A stretch of 64,000 nucleotides of DNA from Euleptes europaea (taxonomy: Eukaryota > Chordata > Lepidosauria > Squamata > Sphaerodactylidae): NCBI RefSeq assembly GCF_029931775.1, contig NC_079312.1, positions 8,625,821 to 8,689,820 on the forward strand. The letters are read 5' to 3'. Numbering within the stretch: position 1 is the stretch's first letter; each line of letters opens with the position of its first letter. Below are positions 1 through 23,128 of this stretch, in pieces. The notes below the pieces were generated by a model. It ran no database searches. It was given only the letters and a program-made list of their open reading frames with translations, and was not told the origin of the DNA. Both the position numbers and the translations under genes were made by a program.

Positions 1-1
1 G

Positions 2-1948
2 AGGGAGGGAAAACATTCAGATAGAGGGAGGAATAATTCCAGTCTTTTACAGGGCGATCACTCTCTACAGCAAAAAATATACCAAGGAGGCAAGAGGAAT
101 GAGCACACTGCAAGGAGGGAAAATTTTACTAGAAAATCAGTTACTGACATTCAACAAAACACCTGTAACAGAAAAAAAGGATATAAATGCCTGGAGTGTG
201 GGAAATGGTTCAATCAGAGAGGCAGCCTAACTTCCCATCACAGGATTCACACAAGAATAAAATTATACCAATGTCTAGAGCGTGGAAAAAGCTTCATGCA
301 GAGGAAAAACCTTAATTCCCACCAACAAACTCACTCAGGCGAGAATAAATATAAATGCGTGGATTGTGGAAAAAGCTTCCGTTGGAGTGGAAAACTTACC
401 ATCCATCAAAGAATTCATACTGGGGAGAAACCATACACATGCCTGGAGTGTGGGGAAAGCTTCAGCTGTAATGACAGTCTTACTTCCCATCAAAGAATTC
501 ACACAGGTGAGAAACCATATCAATGCCTGGATTGTGGGAGAAGCTTCAGTCATAATGGCAATCTTACTTCCCATGAAAGGATTCACACAGGGGAGAAGCC
601 ATATCAGTGCCTGGAGTGTGGGAAAAGCTTCAGTCGGAATAACAGTCTTACTTCCCATCAAAGAATTCACACAGGGGAGAAGCCATATCAATGCTTGGAG
701 TGTGGGAAAAGCTTCCGTCATAGTGGAAAACTTACCATGCATCAAAGAAGTCATACTGGGGAGAAACCATACACATGCATGGAGTGTGGGAAGAGCTTCA
801 GGAGGAGTGGAAACCTAATTTCCCATCAAATAATTCATACAGAGGAGAAATCATATAAATGCATGGAGTGTGGGAAAACCTTCCATCGGAGTGGCAGTCT
901 TACTTTCCATCAAAAAATTCACACAAGGGAGAAACCATATCAATGCCTGGAGTGTGGGGAAAGCTTCAGCGGGAACGACAGTCTTACTTCTCATCAAAGA
1001 ATTCACACAGGGGAGAAACCATATCAGTGCCTGGAGTGTGAGAAGAGCTTCAGTCATAATGGCAGTCTTACTTCCCATCAAAGGATTCACACAGGGGAGA
1101 AACCATATCAATGCCTGGAGTGTGGGAAAAGCTTCAGTCGGAATTACAGTCTTACTTCCCATCAAAGAATTCACACAGGGGAAAAACCATATAAATGCCT
1201 CGAGTGTGGGAAAAACTTCAGAAATAATGGCAGTCTTATTTCCCATCAAAGGATTCATATAGAGGAGAAACCATATAAATGCCTGGAGTGTGGGGAAAGC
1301 TTCTGTCAGAGTGGAAAACTTGCTACCCATCAAAGAATTCACACAGGGGAAGACTCATGTAAATGCCTAGAGTGTGGTAAAAGCTTCTGTAATAATGCAA
1401 GACTTTCTTCCCATCAAATGATCCATACAGGGGAGAAACCATATAAATGTCTGGAGTGTGGGAAAAACTTCAGACGAAGTGACAGTCTTTCTTCCCATCA
1501 AAGAATTCACATTGGGGAGAAACCATATAAATGCTTGGAGTGTGGGAAAAGTTTCAGTTGGAATCACAGTCTTTCTTCCCATAAAAGAATTCACACAGGG
1601 GAGAAACCATATGAATGCCTGGAATGCGGGAAAAACTTCAGGCGGAGTGACAGTCTTACTTCCCATCAAAGAATTCACATGGAGGAGAAACCATATAAAT
1701 GCCTGGATTGTGGGAAAAGCTTCAGTTCGAATAATGGTCTTACTTACCATCAAAGAATTCACACAGGGGAGAAACCATATACATGCTTGGAGTGTGGGAA
1801 AAGCTTCAGTCATAGTGGCAGTCTTACTTCCCATCAAAGAATTCACACAGGGGAGAAACCATATAAATGCTTGGAGTGTGGGAAAAGCTTCCGTGCGAGT
1901 GGAAAACTTAGTACTCATCAAAGAATTCATACAGGAGGAACCATCTAA
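2..1948 (+). CDS. ZNF-A: C2H2 zinc-finger protein, terminal exon, 5' partial
   Basis: The reading frame is open from base 2 to the TAA ending at 1948, giving 648 codons with no start in view. The first 60 residues match the spacer that precedes the fingers in ZNF-B and ZNF-C, so this is the last exon of a KRAB zinc-finger gene whose KRAB exons lie left of the window. There are about 21 finger units of 28 residues: one intact finger near residue 61, one degenerate unit (second Cys is Arg), then 19 intact C-x2-C-x12-H-x3-H fingers joined by TGEKPY-type linkers. A few linkers are altered (TEEKS, IEEKP, MEEKP, TGEDS). Fingers of this type bind DNA in the nucleus; specificity sits at helix positions -1, 2, 3 and 6, and position 6 is mostly Ser or Thr here. 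The array ends at TGGTI, where a frameshift in a linker creates the stop. Family is certain; orthology to a named gene is not claimed. Confidence 0.93.
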   Translation, partial: REGKHSDRGRNNSSLLQGDHSLQQKIYQGGKRNEHTARRENFTRKSVTDIQQNTCNRKKGYKCLECGKWFNQRGSLTSHHRIHTRIKLYQCLERGKSFMQRKNLNSHQQTHSGENKYKCVDCGKSFRWSGKLTIHQRIHTGEKPYTCLECGESFSCNDSLTSHQRIHTGEKPYQCLDCGRSFSHNGNLTSHERIHTGEKPYQCLECGKSFSRNNSLTSHQRIHTGEKPYQCLECGKSFRHSGKLTMHQRSHTGEKPYTCMECGKSFRRSGNLISHQIIHTEEKSYKCMECGKTFHRSGSLTFHQKIHTREKPYQCLECGESFSGNDSLTSHQRIHTGEKPYQCLECEKSFSHNGSLTSHQRIHTGEKPYQCLECGKSFSRNYSLTSHQRIHTGEKPYKCLECGKNFRNNGSLISHQRIHIEEKPYKCLECGESFCQSGKLATHQRIHTGEDSCKCLECGKSFCNNARLSSHQMIHTGEKPYKCLECGKNFRRSDSLSSHQRIHIGEKPYKCLECGKSFSWNHSLSSHKRIHTGEKPYECLECGKNFRRSDSLTSHQRIHMEEKPYKCLDCGKSFSSNNGLTYHQRIHTGEKPYTCLECGKSFSHSGSLTSHQRIHTGEKPYKCLECGKSFRASGKLSTHQRIHTGGTI

Positions 1949-2100
1949 ATGTCTGGAGTGTAGTAAAAGCTTCCGTCTCTGTAATCAACTTTCTACCATA
2001 GGATTCACACAGGGGTGAAACCATATAAATGTCAGGAGTGTGGGGAAAGTTTCATTCAGAGTTAGTGTTATTTCCACACATTGTGGGGAAAGCATATGAA
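1949..2100 (+). pseudogene. decayed zinc-finger repeats after the ZNF-A stop
   Basis: Finger-like DNA continues past the stop. A 'tgtctggagtgtagtaaaag' block and a second block with 'caggagtgtggggaaag' are still recognisable, but in shifted frames and with a finger partly deleted. They show that the array was once longer at its C-terminus. Confidence 0.8.
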
Positions 2101-2219
2101 TGAACTGACTTACAGTTAGTACCCTGGTGACACCCACCAATCACAGAGTGGTTCCTGATGGCAGTTCACTGAGTGGCAGAAAGGGTAACAGCCAGTCTCC
2201 ACCAGCCAATGCCGCCAAT

Positions 2220-2975
2220 CTAGAACAGCGTTTTCTGAACTCCTACCCATTGGCCCCTCTCCTTTACTTGAGATTAACTGATGACATTTCCTTTGCCTGG
2301 ACTCATGGCAAAAAAGCCATCAAAAGATTTCACCAGGCTTTCAATAACTTCCACCCCACAAACTATGAATTTATCTGAACAAGAGATAAGCTTCCTGGAC
2401 ACCACAGTATGGATACACAAGGGATGCAAAAGCACCACATTATATTGGAAACCAACAGATCAGCAAACATCTACATGCCCCCAGGTACCACCCCAACCAT
2501 ATCAAACAGTCCATTGTCTATAGCCAAGCCTTACGCTATAGTCGCATCTGCTCCAACCCCTCAGACAGAGATACTCTGTTGAAGGAGATACAGCGAGCAT
2601 TTTTGCAACTACAGTGTCCTGCTGATATGGTAAAAAAGATTATTTGAAAGGCCAGAATGATACCCAGGCACAGCTTTCTACAAGACAAACCCAAAGAAAA
2701 TGACAATAGAACACCTCTGGTGGTCACATACTTTTCCTTTCTCCCTTAGAAGCTCCTTGATCCATTGCTCTTGAGCAGCGTAAATCTAATGTTTGAGGGA
2801 TATAAGGACTGAAATAAATCTTGCCACTGACAATGTAGCCTTGGGATCCCTGAAACTTAATGGTGGTCACACAGCTCACAACTCAAACCAATCCAACGTA
2901 TTACTATTAATGACCTACAACCGATTCTGGATTGTGACACTTCCCTCTTCAGAGAAGAGAGTTTCTAATGTGACG
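2220..2975 (+). mobile_element. Penelope-like element, reverse-transcriptase fragment
   Basis: Translation gives the PLE-type RT stretch around a 'TDDISFAWTHG' block (the YxDD-like box), followed by 'EISFLDTTVWIHKG', 'KPTDQQT' and, in other frames, a match to 'ICSNPSDRDTLL'. The fragment is 5'-truncated, carries frameshifts, and is split by a short LINE 3' end at 2729-2860. A related fragment lies at 43.2 kb and a longer PLE on the minus strand at 48-52.7 kb. Confidence 0.72.
2729..2860 (-). mobile_element. LINE 3'-end fragment nested in the PLE
   Basis: The segment is nearly the same as the 3' end of the minus-strand LINE at 12.0-13.8 kb (shared 'tcccttagaagctc' and 'gtttgagggatata' blocks). 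It is flanked by an 11-bp direct repeat, TGGTGGTCACA, at 2718-2728 and 2861-2871. This is a target-site duplication, and the PLE frame resumes after it. Confidence 0.78.
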
Positions 2976-3007
2976 CAAAAGCCAGGCTAATAGTACCAAG
3001 CACTTAA

Positions 3008-3031
3008 CACACACACACACACACACACACT
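3008..3031 (+). repeat. (CA)n microsatellite at a BovB-like tail
   Basis: About 12 CA units follow 'gcacttaa', the usual last bases of BovB 3' ends in this window, so this is probably the tail of a very short BovB copy. Confidence 0.7.
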
Positions 3032-5890
3032 TCAAAAGCAACCTATGAATGGCTGTCTCATGATGTGGCAATGGAAAAAGCATATTGTGACAACTGTCGC
3101 TTAGCAGCAAATGACATGAATTTTCCTCTTCCAAACACATCAAGATGGGCATGAAACTTTTGTTCAAAATGGCTTCACAAACTGGAAGAAGTCACTGTTT
3201 AGATTTCAGACCCATCAGAATTCTAATTTGCACAGTGCAGCTGTCCATATAGCCTCTGTTAAAGCAGGAGTAAATGTACAGAGCAAGTTTTCAGAAGGCC
3301 AGCAGAAGCAAATGTGAGATGCTACAAAGGCACTGCTGATAATTTTAGCATCAGTAAAGTACCTTGCCTGTCAGGGCATTGCAATATGCAGCCATGAAGA
3401 GGAAGAGTCAAACCTGAAACAGCTACCTGCTGATGTTCCACAGCTGAAATCATGGTTGACTTGTACAAACTACAAATGGCTTTCACCTACCATTGTGAAT
3501 GAAATGCTTGAGATCATGGCTTGAAGGAAAGACAGACAATTCTGTATCTTTTCTCCTTGGAGAATGCTCTCTCCTCTCTCTGAGCATCCAAGGTTTTATT
3601 AAGGAATATTACAATGGATAGCCAAAGGTCAGTTAGTGATTACAATGGAACTAAAACAAGGCATACCAAGATCAATGATTAATGAGGTCAAAACAATGCA
3701 CATTCTTTCCTTGTAGCCAGGATCCTTTGTGCAAACATTGGCTGTCTGTTACATAGGATAAGTGGATTACTCAAAGCTAAATCCCTTTAAAGTTGCTCCA
3801 CTAAGGTCATTAGGTCACTATACAGTCAGTAGACTATGGACAGTATATATCCAGAGATGAGACCCAGAAATCGTTATATTATATGCAATGAGGGCATGCC
3901 CTGCCAAAGCAATAAAACCATAAGAACTGCTACAATGGCACACAATGTTCTACGTACACTAGTGAGAGAGATTAAAGCAGCTGTTAATTATAACATAATT
4001 ATTGATGAGACCACAGATATCATAGATATCATTTTGCTTCTGCATTGCTACAGAGGATATGTTTGTGGAGGAATTCTTTTTTGGATATTATTAAACTGAA
4101 TCCACCACTGTTAAAACTCTCTTTTCTATTTTGAAAGATGTACTCTGTCACTTTGATCTTTCTCTTGAAAGATGTTGTGGCCAATGCTATGATGGATCAA
4201 TTGTTGCTGGACATCTTAGTGGAGTACAGGCTCTTGTAAAGGCTGAGGAGCCAAGAGCACTATATGTTCATGGTTTTGCACATGTTGTGAAATTGTGTGT
4301 GTGTAAAGTGCTGTCAAGTCGCAGCTGACTTAGTGGTACATAATGTGTCAGAGAATGTTACTATGTGTAGAAATTTCCTGAGTGAGTTATCTGACTTGAT
4401 CACCTTTGTGATAACTTCACCAAAATGTCTTGCTTTGTTTAAACACTTTCAGCAGGCAGAGAACATAAATCTGAGACACTTTTGCCCCACTAGGTGGACT
4501 GTAAAAGTAGCTTCCTTATTGTCAGTGGCTTCAAATTATAGGGAGTTGGTTCAGTTCTTTGAGAATGTATCATAAAAAGAACATAATAAAAGTCATGCTG
4601 GATCAGACGAAGGCCCATCAAGAACAGCACTCTGTTCACACAGTGGCCAACCAGGTGCCTCTAGGAAGTCCCCAAACAAGACGACTGCAGCAGCATCCTG
4701 CTTGTGTTCCACAGCACCTAACATAATAGGCATGCTCCTTTGGTACTGGAGAGAATAAGTATGCATCATGACTAGTGTTAATTTTGACTAGTAGCCATGG
4801 ATAGCCCTATCCTCCGTGAACATGTCCACTCTCCTCTTAAAGCCTTCCAAGTTGGCAGCCATCACCACATCCTGGGGCAAGGAGTTCCACAATTTAACTA
4901 TGTGTTGTGTGAAGAAATACTTCCTTTTACCTGTTTTGAATCTCTCACCCTTCAGCTTCAACAGATGACCCCGTGTTCTAGTATTATCTCTCCATAGCAT
5001 GCATAATTTTATATACCTCTATCATGTCTCCCCTTAACTGCCTTCTTTCCAAGCTAAACAGCCCTAAGTGTTCTAAGCACTCCTCATAGGGCAGTTATAC
5101 TAGCCCCCTGATCATTTTGGTTGTTCTTTTCTGCACCTTCTCAAGCTCTGCGATATCTTTTTTAGGTGTGGTGACCAGAACTGTACATAGTATTCCAAGT
5201 GTGGTCTCACCATAGATTTTTTCAAGGGCAGTATGATGGTAGCAGTTTTATTCTCTATTCCTTGACTAATTATGGCCAGCATGGAATCTTCTGAGGAGAG
5301 AGGAGATCCTGGGGCAAAAGCAGATGGATATGCACAAAGCTTGTTAAGATTTGCTACTTACTTCATGCTACAGTTACTGCTGCTTGTGTTTGGTCATTTG
5401 GACACATTAAACACAGCTCTTCAAAAAAGTAATCTACAGTTCCATCAAGCAGAGCTTCTTTTTGCTTCTGCAAAGGAGAGTACAAAGCAATTGCGGAACA
5501 ACTTTGAACAGTTCTGGTCACAGACAGTCATGACGGCAAAAGACTTAGATTTAGAGAGTCCTACTATTCCTAGGTGCAGAAACCCTGCACGATATGATGG
5601 TGCCTGGTGTGATCCTCACCAGTTTCAATCTCCTACAGATTTCTACAGGAAAATCTTTTATGTAGATCACAACTTGCCATAGTTTGCCATAGGAGAGGAT
5701 GATAGTACATACATTCTACCCTTTTACAAAACTGACTTGGATGCTGCCAGACTACAGTTTCATTGGGATATGATTTTGGATAATGCATGGGAAAATATTT
5801 GATTTTACTGTAATTTTAAAAATGTAAATTTTTAATTACATCATTTGTATTGTTTGCATTGTTAATTAAAAGTTAAACGTCTATTTTAGC
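3032..5890 (+). mobile_element. hAT DNA transposon with broken transposase
   Basis: Pieces of one hAT transposase occur in order. A TTF-type zinc-finger start is at 3032-3530 (CDNCRLAAND, then NFCSKWLHKLEEV across a stop). The 'AHNVLRTLVREIKAAV...IIIDETTDI' block is at 3836-4040, the 'GQCYDGSIVAGHLSGVQA' and 'CPTRWTVK' region at 4130-4570, and the later DUF4371-like segment at 5272-5682. Frames change several times and stops interrupt it, so it is dead. A CR1 copy (4577-5240), an unidentified insert (about 3535-3835) and a BovB-like scrap (4290-4335) break it up. The AT-rich tail to 5890 is probably its 3' non-coding end. Terminal inverted repeats were not identified. Confidence 0.75.
4577..5240 (-). 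mobile_element. CR1-type LINE 3' portion, inserted in the hAT element
   Basis: On the minus strand it reads through the well-known CR1 region with 'FFTQHIVKLWNSLPQDVV' (4788-5000) and the 'tgtgaccagaactgtacata'-type block near 5165-5190. It begins exactly where the hAT frame stops and ends where it resumes. Confidence 0.7.
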
Positions 5891-6600
5891 AGTCTGAAGA
5901 TCATTTGTGAAGCCCCCCAAATTTCTGGGTAGCCCGCCTACATTTCTGGGTAGCCCCTCCCTAAATCCCCCATGTCCCCTCCCTGTGATGTCACTAGTTC
6001 CTCCCTATGATGTCAAAGCAATGCCTCTTGCCCACCCCACCCCCCAATGAATTCTGGTTCTGGTTTTCACTGCAAGTTATTTTCTACACCTTAAGTTTAA
6101 GATGCTTCCATTCTGTAGGAAAAGAGAACTACCTGACAAAAGAGAAGGGGGAAAGACCCAACCTAAAAACAAAGGTGGGTAACCAAAAGGTTGGGTGAAA
6201 TGAAGACTTACTTACAATAATTAAACACATGTATTATAAAGCACTTATGCCAATATTAACAACAAGCCATATGGCAGCAACAGATACAAGGTTAATACTT
6301 TAAAACCACACGCCATTGTTTTCCGGGGGTGATTGGGGTGTCAGGGGCCCCAAGCATTGCATCTTTTCAACGCAATGTTTTTCTTTAGCATCAGAGGTCT
6401 TTGAATGGAAAAAGAAAGCCATAATTCCAGATGTAGAAAAGAAAAAGAGAGCCGAGTCCTGTCTTTTTGCTACAGCGACTAGCAATGCTCCAAAACTCAA
6501 CGCTTAACATTTATGTCCACGGAGGCAGCCCCCGCCTCCCCACCCCCCACCCCAATTATTACCAGAGATTTTTATATTTCTGTTTGTCATCCCGTTAAAA
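5891..6600. other. intergenic stretch, nothing recognised
   Basis: It contains pyrimidine-rich and C-rich runs and short open frames of no family. No finger, KRAB or transposon domain was seen. It ends where homology to the promoter regions of the other loci begins. Confidence 0.5.
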
Positions 6601-6619
6601 TAGGCACCCCACAGCCTGA

Positions 6620-7862
6620 TCCTTGGCTGTGGGACAGGTTTTCTTTGCTGCAGGGCAACGTTGGCCTCCCCTTTCCGGAGATGCTCGGTTTGCATTGCCA
6701 GCGCTGAGACAGTCCCTTGAACAACTGGAATACGACTCTCCGGGGGTTAAAGAGAGAGAGCCAGACGCAGTCAGCCCTAGAGAGGTAAATGGGGGGGGGC
6801 GGGGGAGATTTTCTGCCCTGTCCTGGCTGCAGACGCCTCTGATTCCCCCGGGCTTCCGCTTGAATGGCTGGGAGGGAACCTGGTGAGCAAAAGGGGTCTG
6901 GGGCGGAGGAGGGGAAATAGGGGCGGGGGGCTGCAATGCAAGACCCCAGGCGGAGAGAAAGGAGGGGAGGCGGAGCAGGGGTGGGGGTGGAAAAGACCTC
7001 CCCCCACCTCCCCGTCTCCCCGCCCCATCCCGCCCCAGGAGGAGCCTCGTGGCCCCTTTGTGCAGCGCTAGATCCTAACCCAGCTGCGCCTTTGGAGGCT
7101 GGACGGGGCTCCGGGCTGCAGAGGCACGTCGACGAAGGAGAGGCGGAGGGAGGAGGGGAGCGGTGGGCTGCAGGGAGGTCGAAGGGGGCTGGGAAGAAGA
7201 GGGGCGTTGAGTGGGAGAGGCGGACTGTGGCTCTTCTTGACCCTCGGGTGAGTCACACGAAACAGACCCAGAGGCGCAGAAAGGGGGATTTTTCAGAGGA
7301 GCCCTTCCTCCTCCTCCTCCTCCTCCATACCAGCGCTGTGTCCTTTTCCCCTGGGGAAGTGGAGGCAGGTGGGCCAGGCCTTTGCCCGGGCTTCCCCTAG
7401 AATGGGTGGAGGAAGGGAAATAGGGGCCGGGGGCTGCAATGCAAGACTTGAAACTAAGAGAAAAGAGGGGAGGCGGAGCAGGGGGTGTGGAAAAGACCTC
7501 CCCCCCACACCTTCTCCCCGCCCCATCCCGCCCCAGGAGGAGCCTCGTGGCCCCTTTGTCCAGCTGCGCCTTTGGAGGCTGGACGGGGCTCCGGGCTGCA
7601 GAGGCTCGTCGACGAAGGAGAGGCAGAGGAAGGAGGGATGGGGCAGATCTGGGGGTGCTGCAGGAAGGTCGAAGGGGGCTGGGAAGAAGAGGGGACTGAG
7701 GCTCTTCTTGACTCTCGGGTGAGTCACACAAAACAGACCCAGAGGCGCAGAAAGGGGATTTTTCAGAGGAGCCCCTCCTCCTCCTCCTCCATAGCAGCGC
7801 TGCGCCCTTTTCCTCTTGGGAAGTGGAAGCAGGTGGGCCAGGCCCTTTCCATGCAGGGGAGA
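6620..7862 (+). promoter_or_regulatory. CpG-rich promoter and non-coding first exon of locus 1 (P1), tandemly duplicated
   Basis: This GC- and CpG-rich block is homologous to blocks at 29.74-30.62, 38.06-38.90 and 56.85-57.87 kb, each lying upstream of a KRAB cassette. All share 'gggttaaagagag', 'gcaatgcaagac', 'gcccctttgtgcagcgc' and a distal 'cttcttgaccctcggGTGAGT'. The last is a consensus splice donor that probably ends the untranslated exon 1. Here the block is duplicated in tandem (units 6847-7385 and 7386-7862), which gives two donors, after 7247 and after 7718. It fits the known KRAB-ZNF plan of a CpG-island 5'-UTR exon spliced to an ATG exon. Open frames through it are compositional. 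Confidence 0.72.
6847..7862 (+). repeat. tandem duplication of the promoter/exon 1 unit
   Basis: Unit a (6847-7385) and unit b (7386-7862) both run from 'cccgggcttcc' through 'ctgcgcctttggaggctgg' and 'gggctgggaagaagagggg' to the 'ggGTGAGTcacac' donor and the following (CTC)n block. Unit b has lost about 40 bp near its start and a piece around the 'gcgctagatcc' segment. The other loci have a single unit. Confidence 0.85.
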
Positions 7863-8187
7863 GGGTGCTGCAGGTGTGATGCTTTTGAGAAGCCGTTTAT
7901 TTCCCTGCTTTCCGGCACCATAACAGAGCATTTTGGAGGTGGTGTCTCCATCTCCTCTCTGATCTCTCCTAGACCTGGTTTGCTGTGAAGGTGAAGCTCT
8001 CCACCAGGCGTGGGTGCCATCACCCCCCTCCCCCCCCCCATGGATGAGCAGAGGATGGGGAGAAGCATTTCTGGGAGGGGGAGGGATTTTTAAGAAAGGT
8101 CGGACTGCTGCCCATATAGAGGCTGGGAGGTGAAGCTGCTTTCTGTGAATTAGTCCATCAGTCCACCCAAGTCAGTCTTGTCTGCTC

Positions 8188-8325
8188 TGACTGGCAGTGG
8201 CTGTCCAGGGTCTCAGGCTTTCACAGAATCAACGACCTGATGTTTTAACTGGAGATGCTGGGGACTGAACCTGGGACCTTCTGCCTGCGAAGCAGATGTT
8301 CAGCCACTGAGCCATGCCAGACACA
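8188..8325 (-). mobile_element. tRNA-derived SINE-like repeat
   Basis: Read on the minus strand it starts with an A-box-like 'tggctcagtggctgaac' and has a B-box-like 'ggttcagtccc', typical of tRNA-derived SINE heads. Confidence 0.55.
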
Positions 8326-8339
8326 CGCACCCTCCCTAG

Positions 8340-8490
8340 GCTGGGAGACCCAGGTTCAAATCCCACCTCTGTTATGGAAGCTTATAGGTTGGCCTTGGGC
8401 CAACCACACCCTCTTGGCCTAACCCACTTCACAGGGTTTTTGTGAGGATAACATGGAGGAGAGGAGAATGACACAAGCCCCTGTGGATGT
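8340..8490 (+). mobile_element. tRNA-derived SINE, head-truncated
   Basis: It carries the B-box 'ggttcaaatccc', the 'gccttgggccaaccac' block and the 'ttgtgaggataacatggagg' tail of the squamate tRNA SINE also seen at 25.56 and 32.92 kb. Confidence 0.65.
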
Positions 8491-8769
8491 GTCCGTCCAT
8501 TCCTTTGTCCCTCTGAGGCAGGCATCTCTCATCCGAAAATTATTCTTGCGCCTGTCCATACGTTTGTAAGTTGGCACAGTCCTTAGTCACTATCCTAAGT
8601 ACCCAAAGTGCAATCATATGACATAGGATATCCTATTTCTTTGATGCTGGATATTTGCATCCTTGTCTGATACCTTTGCCAATTGGAAACGATTCTGTTT
8701 CTCTATATTTTTCTCCCCCCGGCCGATGGCTCTTAGTTTCCCACCCTCATTTTTTTCTCTTCATCCCAG

Positions 8770-10372
<1,603 letters not shown>

Positions 10373-10454
10373 GTAGTTGTTCAGACCTGACATGCACTTT
10401 GCTGCAGATTGGATGCTTTTGGGAAGTGGGGTTTTCCCTTGTTTCCCCACAGCA

Positions 10455-10770
10455 TCATGGAAAAAGAAGAAGAGTTGGTTTTTATCTGCTGACTTTCTCT
10501 ACCACTTAAGGCAGACTCAAATGGGCTTACAAGCACCTTCCCTTCCCCTCCCCACAACAGACACCCTGTGAGGTGGGTGAGGCTGAGAGAGCATAACTTG
10601 CCCAAGGTCACCCAGCTGGCTTCGTGTGGAGGAGTGGGGAAACAAATCCAGTTCACCAGATTAGCCTCCGCCGCTCATGTGGAGGAGTGGGGAATCAAAC
10701 CCGGTTCTCCAAATCAAACTCCACCGCTCTAAACCACCGCTCTTAACCACAACACCACGCTGGCTCTCTC
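10455..10770 (-). mobile_element. tRNA-derived SINE, near full length
   Basis: Read on the minus strand, it runs from 'gagccagcgtggtgttgtgg' through a B-box and 'gtgaccttgggcaagttat' to an 'aactcttcttctt' tail. It is inserted in sequence that is continuous in locus 2 at about 38.94 kb. Confidence 0.75.
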
Positions 10771-11598
10771 CACGCTGGAGCATTTAGTCACCTCCTGGAC
10801 TTTCTTTTCTGCTATCTTTCCCAAATCTACTTTGCTGTGAAGCTGACAGTTCCAAGCACACAAGCCTATACCTTAGACTGCGCCCCCCCCCCCCCCCGCC
10901 ATCATTCCTTTTAAAATTCCTATACCAAATCAATCTCCTGTACTTCATGGCCTGTTTTTCTACACAACTGGGTACACAGAAAGGGGTGTTTTCCTTCCAA
11001 GCTTATTAACAACAGTTCCTTCTTCAGGATCAGCATGCAAGAGTCCAGCACATGTCTAAATCTGAGCCTCAAGCCTGGTCCACATATCCAGGAGGAAGAG
11101 GTGGCAAAGGCCTGAGCGGGTAGCATGGATTTTGGCACTTTTCTCCTGCTTTTCCATATGCAAATTCATGGGAGCTTCACTTGAAACTGCGGGGGGTGGG
11201 GCGCACACACGTTTTCCCTTCTATTAAAATTTCCCTGCTGGTATCTCACACCTGACACAAATACCCACAAAGTCTATCCCCTCAGCTCAGAGCCCTGCCA
11301 CTGCATGCCCAGAACATTCTCCTAGTTGTGTGAGGCAGGATTAGCAGAATGGATTAGCAGAAGTTGATGGGCATTTCCCGGAGCATAGGGGGATGGGTGA
11401 AGAAGGAAGGTGGGAGAGCTCCCCATAAAGAATGACTGGAAGAGATATTGGGCCAAATACTTCTGAGCCATTCGAGATCAAATGGAGTTTTTGAATTGAT
11501 CCCGGAAGCTAATCAGGGAATGTTCCCTGAAGGGACTGGCACAGAAAATGTGCATACTAGAAAAGGTTTCTCACCCTTTCTCTTTCTCTCCCTCACAG

Positions 11599-22179
<10,581 letters not shown>

Positions 22180-22431
22180 AATTATACTTTCCTCCCTTAG
22201 ACCATTCATCTAAAATCTTATTTTTCTACCTTTTTTGGTAGAAAAAGACCAGGACAATTATGATCCTTAAAATGGGAAAATGTTCATTAATTATATAAGC
22301 ATGCTTTAATATGCGTTGCCAATAAGCATGTGTTGCCAAGAGGCAATGGTTTTTTCCCCCTGTAAGGAGTATGGAAACAATGAACACACTTTGTGAAGGA
22401 AAATTAATTTACTTTTAAGTACTTTAAAGTA

Positions 22432-22635
22432 GTTACACCCTGACCTGGATGCCCTAGGTTAGCTGAGTCTTGTCAGATCTTGGAAGACAAGCAGGGTCAT
22501 CCCTGGTTAGTATTTGGATGGGAAACCACCCATGATGTCCAGAGTCGCTACACAGAGGCAATGGCAAACTACCTCTAAATGTCTCTTCCCTTGAAATCCT
22601 TACGGGATTGCCAAAATTCTGCTGTGACTTGATCT
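22432..22635 (+). mobile_element. 5S rRNA-derived SINE
   Basis: 'gacaagcagggtcatccctg' followed by 'gttagtatttggatgggaaa' and 'ccacc' is the internal control region of 5S rRNA, preceded by a diverged 5S head and followed by a SINE tail ending 'gctgtgacttgat'. Confidence 0.75.
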
Positions 22636-22639
22636 AGAA

Positions 22640-22990
22640 CAAATTGAATTATAAACTGAAATTATACATTATTAGCAGTTTTCAGGATGTATTCTAATCC
22701 AACTAGTGAATTATAATAATTATGCATTTAATGATGTTTGAGAAATGTTAGGACACCTGATTTTTATCACATGCATTTTATTCTGTACTTGTAGGATTAG
22801 TTTGCACCTGTTTATCAAATTCTTGACTAATAAAAAGAGCATGCTGAATTTAAAATAAATTGTCATCTCTAAGATGTTCTCTATTTGTTCTACTGACAGA
22901 AGATCTGACATCTGAACTCTAATCTTTCATTATGCTGCAAGAGAGCCATCTTTCTCATGCTGGCTTTCATATGGTAACAAAGTAAAATAA
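22640..22990 (+). other. 3'-UTR-like block 1 with poly(A) signals
   Basis: It shares 'tttattctgtacttgtagga', 'tctgacatctgaactctaat' and 'gactaataaaaagagcatgc' with blocks at 23760, 28640 and 52655. AATAAA-type signals are near 22830 and 22855. It is probably the end of the ZNF transcript, copied with the genes. Confidence 0.55.
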
Positions 22991-23128
22991 GACTCACCCT
23001 GTGCTGTAATGAGAGAGACTCAATCCAAACAACAGCACACTCAAATTTTTAACAAATAGGAGTTCTTTCCTTGGAAATGTTTGGACCTTTACTCAAGGCA
23101 ACTGTGAAGTACTCTGAGACATGCAAGG

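Noticed and set aside
335-1930. Long minus-strand open frames antisense to the finger arrays (also 21385-21996 and 45829-47022, up to 397 codons)
   Set aside because: They repeat every 28 codons in step with the fingers and arise because the finger consensus lacks stops on the other strand. No independent evidence of coding.
400-1940. CRISPR-like regular repeats of about 84 bp
   Set aside because: The repeat is the linker and conserved part of C2H2 fingers in an open reading frame of a vertebrate genome.
7075-7931. Long Pro/Ser/Arg-rich open frames in the GC-rich promoter regions (also 29407-30532, 56876-57442)
   Set aside because: Composition-driven; frames are not conserved between the homologous promoter copies.
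8188-8490. Candidate tRNA genes (A-box and B-box matches; also near 25560 and 32920)
   Set aside because: No cloverleaf can be completed. Sequences continue into SINE bodies.
22432-22560. 5S rRNA gene
   Set aside because: Only the internal part matches and it is diverged, with a SINE tail. It is a 5S-derived SINE.
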